Made by a program: the position numbers and the translations under genes. A stretch of DNA of 29,602 bases, from assembly GCA_035271585.1 (NCBI GenBank), contig DATERL010000081.1, positions 1 to 29,602 on the forward strand. Reading direction: 5' to 3'. Below, piece after piece: positions 8,619-15,708 of this stretch (positions are counted from its first letter, which is position 1; every line of letters begins with the position of its first letter). The notes under the pieces were generated by a model that saw only the letters and a program-made list of their open reading frames with translations, searched no databases and had not been told where the DNA came from. This stretch comes from Roseimarinus sp035271585 (GTDB taxonomy: Bacteria; Bacteroidota; Bacteroidia; Bacteroidales; Prolixibacteraceae).

Positions 8619-10146
8619 TTTTCTTATTATTTACAGGGAAATTCAAACTAAAACAACTTCCAAGCCCCTCGTTGCTGCTCAATAAAATATTTCCGCGATG
8701 TTGTTCCATAATTTTCTTAACAATATTAAGCCCCAATCCCGAACCTTTTGCCAAGTGAGCCAGGTTGCCATCGGTTACACGGTAGAATTTATCGAACACC
8801 ACTTTTTGATGTTTCCGCGAAATCCCAATCCCGTTGTCTTCTACTTCGAGGCACAAGTTATTATTAGATAAAACAGTTCTGATTTCAATTTTCTTATCAC
8901 TGTTGTTACCGTATTTAACAGCGTTATCAATCAAATTAATAAGCAGCTCAACTATCGATTCACGGTCAGCTTGTATGTTGGTATTTTTATCGGTTAATTG
9001 GAGCGAAAGCGCTACATTGTTTGCTTTTAAATGAGGTTCAAAGTTTTCAACTACTTCATTAATTACTTCGTTTACGTTCACTTTAGCAAAAAGGTATTCA
9101 CGTTTATTCTTTTCCATTTTCGAAAAGCTCAAAATACGATTAACCAAAGCTGCTAAACGATTGGTTTCGTGAAATATAACATGGAGGTATTCGTTAGTTT
9201 TTTCTTCGGTTTTGATGCGTTTTAACAGCAAAGTTTCGGAATACATGCTAATTAGTGCCAATGGAGTACGAATTTCGTGCGACACATTGGAAACAAATTC
9301 CGACTTCATTTCGGACAAAATCATTTCGCGCCTGATGGTTACAATAACAAAAGCAACCCCTATCAGCACCACCAAAACCATGATCAGAAAAATGTAACTG
9401 TCGCGTTTCGAACGTTCACTTACCAACTCGGTAATGGTTGCCGAAAGCAGAGAAATAGAAACCACGTTGCCGGGCAGATACCAGAGCAATTGACGGTGTA
9501 CTGTTATTGGATTTTCGGGTTCGAGATTATTTGAAAGCATTGTGGTTCCTTTAACCGTATCGACCACTGAAATACTAAACCGGCTTTGCGCTATTTGCTG
9601 AATGCCGGGGCTTAGGTTTTGTTCAATAAAAGTTTTGGAATGAACGGCTATCGCACCAATTACAGGTTTATTAATTGATTTAATCATGAAATAGAAAAAA
9701 GTGTGATCGTCGTTCCTCAATGCTTCAACGCGGCGATATCCTTGTTCATACTTTCGTTTTAAATCGTTTATAGTTTGGTTGTCGAGCTTTTCGAGCAGCA
9801 CCTCTCCACCATTCAATTCACTTAAAATCAAAGTATTATTCTCGCTATCGAAAAATGCAATTTCTTCAATTGCCCTATTGTTTTGAAAAAGTTGTGCAAT
9901 TATATTTTTCATAATCGTGCTATTGCAATCAACCGGTAAATCTAAACGGTTAAGCCATGCCACAACATAGTTTTCGGAGTTTTGATTAATGGTAAAAAGA
10001 ATGGTTTCGAGTTGTTGATCAAAGGCCTGCTGCACAATTGCTTCGTTTTTGGTAAGGTTTGCAGCCTGATTGATGTAGAAATAACTAATGGGCAATGCCA
10101 CAACCAATAGTAATATTACAGTAAGTTGAATAACAATTTTCTTCAT
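8611..10146 (-). CDS. Membrane sensor histidine kinase (RprX-like)
   Basis: This 511-residue kinase has two membrane helices (about 4-25 and 249-270) enclosing a periplasmic sensor region of about 220 residues that I cannot assign to a family. The cytoplasmic part has HisKA with His290 in NVSHEIRTPL, the N box LINLIDNAVKYG, and ATP-lid motifs DNGIGIS and GSGLGLNIV, so it should be catalytically competent. It autophosphorylates and passes phosphate to the regulator encoded directly downstream, with which it overlaps by 8 bases. It is set off from the peroxiredoxin operon upstream by the terminator at 10209-10251. Confidence 0.92.
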   Translation of the reverse strand: MKKIVIQLTVILLLVVALPISYFYINQAANLTKNEAIVQQAFDQQLETILFTINQNSENYVVAWLNRLDLPVDCNSTIMKNIIAQLFQNNRAIEEIAFFDSENNTLILSELNGGEVLLEKLDNQTINDLKRKYEQGYRRVEALRNDDHTFFYFMIKSINKPVIGAIAVHSKTFIEQNLSPGIQQIAQSRFSISVVDTVKGTTMLSNNLEPENPITVHRQLLWYLPGNVVSISLLSATITELVSERSKRDSYIFLIMVLVVLIGVAFVIVTIRREMILSEMKSEFVSNVSHEIRTPLALISMYSETLLLKRIKTEEKTNEYLHVIFHETNRLAALVNRILSFSKMEKNKREYLFAKVNVNEVINEVVENFEPHLKANNVALSLQLTDKNTNIQADRESIVELLINLIDNAVKYGNNSDKKIEIRTVLSNNNLCLEVEDNGIGISRKHQKVVFDKFYRVTDGNLAHLAKGSGLGLNIVKKIMEQHRGNILLSSNEGLGSCFSLNFPVNNKKNG

Positions 10147-10167
10147 GTCGAATTATGTAATATGGCC

Positions 10168-10195
10168 TAAAGTTAGTTTAATTTTTACTGAACAA
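10168..10195 (-). promoter_or_regulatory. Candidate promoter of the two-component operon
   Basis: The minus strand has TTG (10195-10193), a 17-base spacer and TAACTTTA (10175-10168), one base off TAnnTTTG. It lies in the only intergenic space before the kinase gene and downstream of the preceding terminator. Confidence 0.35.
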
Positions 10196-10208
10196 TAACC
10201 GAGATCAT

Positions 10209-10251
10209 AAAAAAAGTGCCATCGCGGTAATTTCACACCTTATGGCACTTT
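10209..10251 (-). terminator. Rho-independent terminator of the leftward DUF134-NifX operon
   Basis: On the minus strand AAAGTGCCAT and ATGGCACTTT form a perfect 10-bp stem (19-base loop), with the final T run extending to seven. It lies 33 bases after the peroxiredoxin stop and marks the end of the five-gene leftward operon. Confidence 0.8.
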
Positions 10252-10283
10252 CAATGTTTTCTGTATAATTTGAAAACAGTTTC

Positions 10284-10994
10284 TTATTTTTTAAGAACGG
10301 CTTTCAATACTTTTTCTTTGTCAATTTTTTTGGTACAGAAGAACCAGTCTTTACAATCAAGACCTTCTTCTTTTCCGGTCATGCGGTCATTAGCAGCGCC
10401 ACATGAACCTGCTGGCGATATAATTACATCGTCGCCTGCACGCCAATCGGCCGGAGTTGCGATGCCAAATTCATCGGCAGTTTTGAGCGCAATAATTACA
10501 CGGTACAATTCATCGAAATTACGCCCCAAACTCAGTGGGTAATAAATAATGGTACGGATAATCCCCTTGGGGTCGATAAAAAACACGGCACGAACGGCTT
10601 TGGTACTACTTTCGCCAGGCATCATCATACCATATTTTTTTGCAACTTCCATTGAAATATCCTCGATGAGTGGGAATTTCACTTCGACATTTTTCATGCC
10701 GCGATACTCAATTTTCTCTTTAATGGTGCGCAACCAAGCAATGTGGCTATACAAACCATCGACCGATAGGCCTACCAGTTTACAACCAGCATCGTTAAAT
10801 TGTTTTTCCATAGTGGCAAAGGTCATGAACTCGGAGGTACACACGGGTGTAAAATCGGCGGGGTGGCTAAAAAGAATAACCCAACTGCCTTGATAGTCTG
10901 ACGGGAAATTAATGTCGCCTTGTGTTGTTACTGCCTTAAATTCAGGTGCTTTTTCGCCAATACGTGGCATTGATACTACTTTTTCTTCTTCCAT
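10284..10994 (-). CDS. Peroxiredoxin, Prx6-type with C-terminal CxxxxxC
   Basis: This 236-residue AhpC/TSA-family protein reduces hydrogen peroxide or organic peroxides in the cytosol. The peroxidatic residue is Cys52 in the signature HPADFTPVCTSEF, and the conserved arginine lies in KAVRAVFFIDPKG. Length and C-terminal dimerisation part match the long Prx6 subfamily. Two further cysteines, Cys214 and Cys220 in CKDWFFC, match the pattern of archaeal thioredoxin-dependent members of this group; Cys198 is an extra cysteine. It is the last gene of the leftward operon, 44 bases after the MBL-fold gene, followed by a strong terminator. Its place next to a persulfide-type reductase fits oxidant or sulfane-sulfur defence. 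Family is firm; the physiological substrate is not shown. Confidence 0.93.
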   Translation of the reverse strand: MEEEKVVSMPRIGEKAPEFKAVTTQGDINFPSDYQGSWVILFSHPADFTPVCTSEFMTFATMEKQFNDAGCKLVGLSVDGLYSHIAWLRTIKEKIEYRGMKNVEVKFPLIEDISMEVAKKYGMMMPGESSTKAVRAVFFIDPKGIIRTIIYYPLSLGRNFDELYRVIIALKTADEFGIATPADWRAGDDVIISPAGSCGAANDRMTGKEEGLDCKDWFFCTKKIDKEKVLKAVLKK

Positions 10995-11038
10995 AATTTA
11001 ATTGTTTTAATTATTTTAAATTGAATTTTATTTTTTAC

Positions 11039-11836
11039 TCAAATACTAAGAAAACTTCCAGTTTCTAAATAGAAAGCATTTCCATCGAAATTTGTTTGAA
11101 TTGTAAAGAACTTTTCCATTCCGGTGCAATGACCGGTATAAACATTATCGATTTTTAGCGTGTTAAAATATTTCGATAATTGCAAAGCGTCGTTGTTCGA
11201 TGAATTTTTTAAGTGAAAACCGCCAATTACGTTAACAACAGGCAATTTGAAGTAATCGCGAGCCGTTTCCACCATGTTCGAAATCCCATTGTGCGAACAA
11301 CTGCTTAATACCGATATCCCTTTTTCGGACTTTAATACCAGAAAAAGTTCGTCGTCAAATTCATCGGGTATTACTTTTTCCCCATCGTTGATATAAAAAT
11401 CTGAAATATGACAATCGTCTGGAAAATAACGTTTCACAAAAGGAACAATAAAAACATCATCAATCACTTCTGTTACTTTATTTATAAAATGAAATCGAGG
11501 ATTGTCACCGTTAATCGTTTGCCTCACACCTATATACCTATCGTTATGATGTTTGGCAAACAACGCTTCTTTTTTTAGAATAATTTCAGCATTGTTGTTG
11601 TTTTCGATAAAATGCGGCAAACCACCAATATGGTCGTAATGACCATGACTGATCACAAGGGCGTCGACATTACTAATATCAAGACCTAAGAGCAGGGCAT
11701 TTTTAGCATATCGTTTTCCTTGGCCGGTATCAAATAGAATTTTTCGACCTTTGTTCTCAATTAGAAAGGACAAACCATGCTCAGCACTTAAATCGCGTTT
11801 TGATACATGGTTTTCAACCAGAGTGGTTATTTTCAT
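11039..11836 (-). CDS. MBL-fold metallo-hydrolase (COG1237-like)
   Basis: This 265-residue cytosolic protein has the metallo-beta-lactamase fold. The dinuclear metal motif is SHGHYDHIGG (His64, His66, Asp68, His69), with further ligands likely at His182 (SCSHNG) and His236 (TGHCTG); His208 in GGFHL is also conserved. The layout fits the COG1237 group, sometimes annotated as a dihydropterin/RFA-P synthase-like hydrolase. That name comes from one methanogen enzyme, and the substrate here is unknown. It lies in the leftward operon between the reductase-rhodanese (101-base gap) and the peroxiredoxin. I see no ETHE1-type features, so persulfide dioxygenase is not the preferred call. Confidence 0.85.
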   Translation of the reverse strand: MKITTLVENHVSKRDLSAEHGLSFLIENKGRKILFDTGQGKRYAKNALLLGLDISNVDALVISHGHYDHIGGLPHFIENNNNAEIILKKEALFAKHHNDRYIGVRQTINGDNPRFHFINKVTEVIDDVFIVPFVKRYFPDDCHISDFYINDGEKVIPDEFDDELFLVLKSEKGISVLSSCSHNGISNMVETARDYFKLPVVNVIGGFHLKNSSNNDALQLSKYFNTLKIDNVYTGHCTGMEKFFTIQTNFDGNAFYLETGSFLSI

Positions 11837-11937
11837 TTGTTTCTTTATTTACTTTTCAACTGCTATTAACTGCTCAAACTATTCCAAATTGAATATTAAT
11901 TATTGGTTATTTCAAAAAGTCCAGCTCAGTAGCTCAT

Positions 11938-13632
11938 TTATTTTTCGCGTTCGAAATACCAGGCTTCCAAACCACCTTCGAGTACTTTCACATTGGTAAA
12001 GCCATTCGCTTTCAACACCAAAGCACCCTCGTAACCCCGCAGCGAAATTTTACAGTAGGTAACAATCAGTATATTTTTATCGTCGGGCATTTCGTTTAAA
12101 CGTGTGCGTAACTGTCCCAGTGGTATCAAGGTTTCTCCCATGCCAAGGCGCATTTGTTCGTACTCGTCGTAACCCCGCAAATCGAGCAAAAGGAAATCAG
12201 TTTTCTGGTCAATAAGTTCTTTCACTTCGTGGGCCGAAATGCCATCAAACCTCCCCTTGCGTTTATTTTGCATAATATGAGCTGTTGCAATACTGTGGTC
12301 GATAGCCAAGGAGAAAGGCGGAGCATAAGGAAAGTCGCAATTAATCATGTCTTCGACACACATTTTTGCCTGAATGGCCATGGCCCAAATAGATAACTGT
12401 TTGCCTACATCGCCTGGGCCTATACATTGTGCACCTAAAATTTGACAAGTATCATCATCAACAATCAACTTAGACACCAGTAGTTTTCCACCCATAAAGC
12501 CTGGTTTATCGGGACTTGCATTGATAACGGTTTCAACTCTAATTCCCAATTTTTTGGCCAGCTGTTCCGACAAACCTGTCGCACCAACATTGTAATCGAA
12601 AACTTTACAAATTCCGGTTTGAATGGTTCCTTTAAATTTTACTGAATTACCCAAAACTGCATTTTCGCCAGCTACACGACCTTCGAGATTCGCCAGGTCG
12701 CCATAAGGAGCCAGCACTTTTTGGCCCGTTACCAAGTTGGTCAACTCAACACAGTCGCCCACGGCATAAATATCGTTATTTGAAGTTTGCATATACTCAT
12801 CGACCACAATACCACCGCGCTCACCAATTTCAATACCGGCTAATTTAGCTAGTTTTATATTTGGCCGAACGCCAATGGCTACCACGGCCAATTCGCAAGG
12901 TATTTCAGTTCCATTTTGTAATTTTATGGCTGTCAATTTTCCATTTTCACCAATAAATTTGGCTACACCATTTCCGGTAATCACATTGGTTTTTGAACGC
13001 GTATAATTTTCAACCAACTTCGCCATTTCGTAATCGAGAAAGGTGAGTAATTGAGGCAATAATTCGACAATTGTAATATCGATACCGGCAAGGTTCAATG
13101 CCTCGGCAGTTTCAATGCCAATTAAACCCCCACCTATAATAACCGCCTTCCGAATGCGTTTTTCATCGCGTACTTTACGCAAATAATCAGCATCTTTCAT
13201 CGACTGTAAAGTTGTAATTCCGTCAAGTCCAATTCCTTCGATTGGGGGAAGGTTTGGTGTGGCTCCAGTGGCTAAAATCAACTTATCGTAAGGCACCGTT
13301 TTATTTTCGCCCGTAAGCAGGTTGGTGGTTTCAATTGTTTTATTAACAGTGTTGATTTTTGTAGCTTCGGTGCTCACCATTGCATTGATCCCTTTAGCGC
13401 TGAGATAGTACTTTTGATCGCGCACAACTCCGGTGGGAGTGCTCAGCAACTGGTTTCTGTTGTCGAAAAACCCACCTACATAATATGGGTATCCACAGGA
13501 AGCCATAGAAAGATCGGGATCTTTTTGAATAATAGTTACATCAGCAAATTCGTCTAATCGACGTGCTTTTGATGCGGCCTTGGGACCTGCGGCAGATCCA
13601 CCAATTACAACAATCTTTTTTGTGCTATTCAT
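11938..13632 (-). CDS. CoA-disulfide / persulfide reductase fused to rhodanese
   Basis: This 564-residue flavoprotein has an FAD-binding GGSAAGPKAA motif at 10-20, the redox cysteine Cys46 in SMASCGYPYYVGG, a second Rossmann motif (GGGLIGIETAE) for NAD(P)H, the FAD-contact GDCVEL, a dimerisation domain, and a C-terminal rhodanese domain (about 470-564) with active-site Cys527 in the loop YCKISLRG. This order and length match CoADR-RHD proteins, which reduce CoA disulfide or CoA/polysulfide persulfides using NAD(P)H; the Shewanella Npsr protein is the best-known relative. Both active-site cysteines are present. It is the third gene of the leftward operon, 40 bases after the NifX-like gene, which makes sulfane-sulfur turnover the clearest chemistry of this locus. 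The exact substrate is inference. Confidence 0.92.
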   Translation of the reverse strand: MNSTKKIVVIGGSAAGPKAASKARRLDEFADVTIIQKDPDLSMASCGYPYYVGGFFDNRNQLLSTPTGVVRDQKYYLSAKGINAMVSTEATKINTVNKTIETTNLLTGENKTVPYDKLILATGATPNLPPIEGIGLDGITTLQSMKDADYLRKVRDEKRIRKAVIIGGGLIGIETAEALNLAGIDITIVELLPQLLTFLDYEMAKLVENYTRSKTNVITGNGVAKFIGENGKLTAIKLQNGTEIPCELAVVAIGVRPNIKLAKLAGIEIGERGGIVVDEYMQTSNNDIYAVGDCVELTNLVTGQKVLAPYGDLANLEGRVAGENAVLGNSVKFKGTIQTGICKVFDYNVGATGLSEQLAKKLGIRVETVINASPDKPGFMGGKLLVSKLIVDDDTCQILGAQCIGPGDVGKQLSIWAMAIQAKMCVEDMINCDFPYAPPFSLAIDHSIATAHIMQNKRKGRFDGISAHEVKELIDQKTDFLLLDLRGYDEYEQMRLGMGETLIPLGQLRTRLNEMPDDKNILIVTYCKISLRGYEGALVLKANGFTNVKVLEGGLEAWYFEREK

Positions 13633-13672
13633 TGTTCAACTTTTTAGGTTAGTAACTGAATAATAAAAGTAC

Positions 13673-13999
13673 TTATATATTTATTTGCAGGTATGTAAGC
13701 AATTTTTCGAGGGTAAGCGACTCGTTTTCGACCAAAATAAACTGCATTTCTTTTTGCGATGCCAAATGCTGAACCTTTAAACCCAACTCGTAAGCTAACA
13801 AAGTATCGACATCATAATCAGCCGACAACCAGTCAATCAACTTTTGGCCAACCCTGACATTTTCATCAATATAAGGATTTTGAATTATTGTATAATTCTT
13901 ATCCAATTTATTGACCACTGCAAAATAGTTACTTCGGGCAAACTTGGTCGAAATCTTGCTTTTTAAACTCATTTGTTCAATAGGTATAGCTATTATCAT
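13673..13999 (-). CDS. NifX/NifB-like (dinitrogenase FeMo-cofactor family) protein, diverged
   Basis: This 108-residue small cytosolic protein has the fold pattern of the FeMo-cofactor-binding NifX/NifB C-terminal family: an N-terminal strand IIAIPIE, STKFARSNYFAVV in place of the usual RFGRA.F, then alternating helices and strands. Compared with the two rightward paralogues it has lost the glycine-rich parts: GAGVKTAE is replaced by NVRVGQKL and SGHYGPKA by AYELGLKV. It may therefore bind a different ligand, or none. It overlaps the DUF134 gene by four bases (ATGA), so translation is coupled. The family handles metal-sulfur cofactors or their precursors; no nitrogenase genes are present, so nitrogen fixation is not implied. 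Confidence 0.8.
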   Translation of the reverse strand: MIIAIPIEQMSLKSKISTKFARSNYFAVVNKLDKNYTIIQNPYIDENVRVGQKLIDWLSADYDVDTLLAYELGLKVQHLASQKEMQFILVENESLTLEKLLTYLQINI

Positions 14000-14406
14000 T
14001 TTGTTTCCTCCAAGAGATAAATATGGTTAGAGTCGCACAAGGGACATTTTTTTGTTATTAAATCTCTACAATTGTTAAATTTACTATCGCATTTTTCGCA
14101 GCCATACCAATCGCTATCGAAAAAAGCAGCTCCGCCCTCAATAATCATTTGACGGGCCTCGGTAATGCTGAGGGCAATTTTTTTACGTGCACGACGATAA
14201 ATACGAGTAATAGTAGGTCTCGAAATACCCATCATTTGAGCTGCTTCCAATTGCATTAAGCCCTCGTAATCGAGCAAGCGAATAACCTCAAACTCTTCGA
14301 TATTCAACATAACCGGTTCCGATTGATTGCGATAATAACCCATCGGTATAAATCCCTTTACCCGAGGCGGAAGCTGTACCTTACTTAATTGCCGTGGACG
14401 TGACAT
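13996..14406 (-). CDS. DUF134 HTH DNA-binding protein with C-terminal zinc knuckles (leftward copy)
   Basis: This 136-residue predicted regulator has the N-terminal DUF134 signature (MSRPRQLSKVQLPPRVKGF), a sigma-70 region 4-like HTH at about 47-76 (QLEAAQMMGISRPTITRIY), and a C-terminal pair of knuckles CEKC (103, 106) and CPLC (121, 124) likely to bind zinc or iron. The rightward copy at 14626 aligns with it without gaps, HTH and cysteines at the same residues, but the HTH contact region differs (SRPTITRIYRRA against SRPTFARIYENA). It heads the leftward operon and probably controls its own promoter through the palindrome at 14416-14437. Ligand or signal is unknown; the cysteine knuckles could sense metal or redox state. 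Confidence 0.88.
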   Translation of the reverse strand: MSRPRQLSKVQLPPRVKGFIPMGYYRNQSEPVMLNIEEFEVIRLLDYEGLMQLEAAQMMGISRPTITRIYRRARKKIALSITEARQMIIEGGAAFFDSDWYGCEKCDSKFNNCRDLITKKCPLCDSNHIYLLEETK

Positions 14407-14415
14407 TGTTCTCTA

Positions 14416-14438
14416 ATAATTGTTTGCAAACAAATATA
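14416..14438 (-). promoter_or_regulatory. Leftward operon promoter with near-perfect 22-bp palindrome
   Basis: The half-site ATAATTGTTTG meets CAAACAAATAT with a single mismatched pair over 22 bp (14416-14437). The core TTGTTTGCAAACAA is perfect. The minus-strand -7 box TATATTTG (14438-14431) overlaps the palindrome, so a protein bound here would block transcription. The start codon follows about 25 bases downstream. The leftward DUF134 protein is the obvious candidate to bind it. Confidence 0.65.
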
Positions 14439-14581
14439 AGAACATAAGTTCAAAATAAAAAAAATTTAAATCAAAATTTTCAAACTACAACACAAAACAT
14501 AAACAACTCATATATTGAACATTAACACTGAATTCAACTTAAATAAAATAAAAAACTAAAAAATTAAATCAAAACACACTC

Positions 14582-14610
14582 ATATAATGAGAATATTCTC
14601 ATTATATTTG
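14582..14610 (+). promoter_or_regulatory. Rightward operon promoter with perfect 26-bp palindrome
   Basis: ATATAATGAGAAT is followed directly by its exact reverse complement (14582-14607). The -7 box TATATTTG (14603-14610) overlaps the right arm by five bases. Transcription would start near 14617, just before the ATG at 14626, which leaves a leader of about 9 bases. I see no good -33 TTTG, which would fit a regulated promoter. The palindrome differs in sequence from the leftward one. Confidence 0.7.
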
Positions 14611-14625
14611 CATCAAACTTTGAAT

Positions 14626-15030
14626 ATGCCACGCAATATACGTTTACGGAAAATAATAGCTCCCCCTCGTTTCAGAGGTTATAAGCCTTATGGCTGTTTG
14701 AAAACCGACGACATACCCGTTGAACTTTTTTTTGAAGAATACGAAGCCATAAAACTGGCCGACTACAAAATGATGAACCACGAGCAAGCCGCTCAACTCA
14801 TGGATATTTCGCGTCCAACTTTTGCACGTATTTATGAAAATGCCCGCCGAAAAATTGCGTTGGCCTTGGTCGAAACGAAAGAAATTATTACAGTAGCCGG
14901 AAACAGTTATAGCGAAAAAAACTGGCAAACCTGCAATAATTGCCATGCAAGGTTCACGCTAACAGAAAAAAATACGAATGAGCATTGCCCCCTGTGTAAT
15001 TCAAATGAAACTGAAATATTAAAATTTTAA
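14626..15030 (+). CDS. DUF134 HTH DNA-binding protein with C-terminal zinc knuckles (rightward copy)
   Basis: This 134-residue paralogue of the leftward regulator aligns with it without gaps: N-terminal MPRNIRLRKIIAPPRFRGY, HTH at about 47-76 (EQAAQLMDISRPTFARIY), and knuckles CNNC (103, 106) and CPLC (121, 124). The frame is open from an ATG at 14587, but that codon lies inside the palindrome and upstream of the likely transcription start. The family begins with MPRxxR/MSRPRx, so 14626 is chosen. It heads the six-gene rightward operon and lies 8 bases before the first NifX-like gene. Likely role: autoregulator of that operon through the site at 14582-14607 (inference). Confidence 0.88.
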   Translation: MPRNIRLRKIIAPPRFRGYKPYGCLKTDDIPVELFFEEYEAIKLADYKMMNHEQAAQLMDISRPTFARIYENARRKIALALVETKEIITVAGNSYSEKNWQTCNNCHARFTLTEKNTNEHCPLCNSNETEILKF

Positions 15031-15038
15031 ACAAAAAT

Positions 15039-15350
15039 ATGAAAGCAATAATCTCATCAATTGAACCATCCTTATCGTCGATAATGGACAAGCGTTTTGG
15101 CCGTGCAAAATGGTTTTGCATATACGACACCGAAACAAAAGAGCATTCATTCATCGAAAATCCTTTCCACGATTCACAAGGTGGCGCAGGTGTTAAAACC
15201 GCCGAACTGGCTGTCGAAAAAGGAGCAAAAAAAGTAATATCGGGTCACTATGGTCCAAAAGCGAAAGAGATACTCGAAAAATTCAACATCCAAATGGTTG
15301 AAATTGAAGAGGAATATAGTATCAACAAAATAATTGAAATGATTAAATAA
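15039..15350 (+). CDS. NifX/NifB-like small protein (ORP-type cluster), copy 1
   Basis: This 103-residue protein of the FeMo-cofactor-binding NifX/NifB superfamily keeps the family landmarks: KRFGRAKWFCIYD, a conserved N in ENPFHD, the glycine-rich GAGVKTAELAVEKGAKKVISG, and GPKAKEIL before a last strand. Relatives in anaerobes bind or carry metal-sulfur clusters, for example the orange protein with a Mo-Cu sulfide cluster. It has few cysteines, so any cluster would be held mainly non-covalently. It lies between the DUF134 regulator and a second NifX-like gene, 6 bases apart. Confidence 0.88.
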   Translation: MKAIISSIEPSLSSIMDKRFGRAKWFCIYDTETKEHSFIENPFHDSQGGAGVKTAELAVEKGAKKVISGHYGPKAKEILEKFNIQMVEIEEEYSINKIIEMIK

Positions 15351-15356
15351 TTAAGT

Positions 15357-15695
15357 ATGAATAAAAAAATAGCAATACCAGTTAACAACGGGATGTTAGA
15401 TGGACATTTTGGACATTGCAAACAATTTGCAATTTTCGAATTGAAAGACAAAGAAGTTGTTTCGGAATCAATTTTAGATGCTCCTCCACACGAGCCGGGC
15501 TTATTGCCTAAATTTTTGGCCGAAAAAGGCGTAACCGACATTATTGCAGGCGGAATGGGACAAATGGCCATTACCCTTTTTCATCAAAACGGCGTGAATG
15601 TGTTTGTTGGTGCACCTCAACTGGCAGCCCGCAACCTGATAAGTGGATTTATAAACCAAACTATTCAGTTTAAAGCTAATTATTGCGATCACTAA
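15357..15695 (+). CDS. NifX/NifB-like small protein (ORP-type cluster), copy 2
   Basis: This 112-residue member of the same superfamily belongs to a different subgroup from copy 1. It has GHFGHCKQFAIFE near residue 16, PPHEPGLLPKFLAEKGVTDIIAGGMGQMA in the middle, and a C-terminal CDH tail. Histidines and cysteines in HFGHC and the CDH end are candidate metal ligands. Copies 1 and 2 side by side suggest a pair of cofactor carriers or a heteromer. The DUF89 gene follows after 13 bases. Family is secure; the bound cofactor is unknown. Confidence 0.9.
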   Translation: MNKKIAIPVNNGMLDGHFGHCKQFAIFELKDKEVVSESILDAPPHEPGLLPKFLAEKGVTDIIAGGMGQMAITLFHQNGVNVFVGAPQLAARNLISGFINQTIQFKANYCDH

Positions 15696-15708
15696 TTAAA
15701 AAATTGTC

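Noticed and set aside
11039..11836. ETHE1-type persulfide dioxygenase
   Set aside because: The metal motifs are present, but the overall layout fits the COG1237 MBL group; only the operon context suggests sulfur chemistry.
14582..14607. Fur or PerR box
   Set aside because: There is partial likeness to ATAATGA/TCATTAT arms, but the arm spacing does not match the known boxes, and a dedicated regulator lies directly beside it.
14587..14625. Upstream ATG giving 13 extra residues on the rightward DUF134 protein
   Set aside because: It lies within the palindrome and upstream of the predicted transcription start; the paralogue and family signature begin at 14626.
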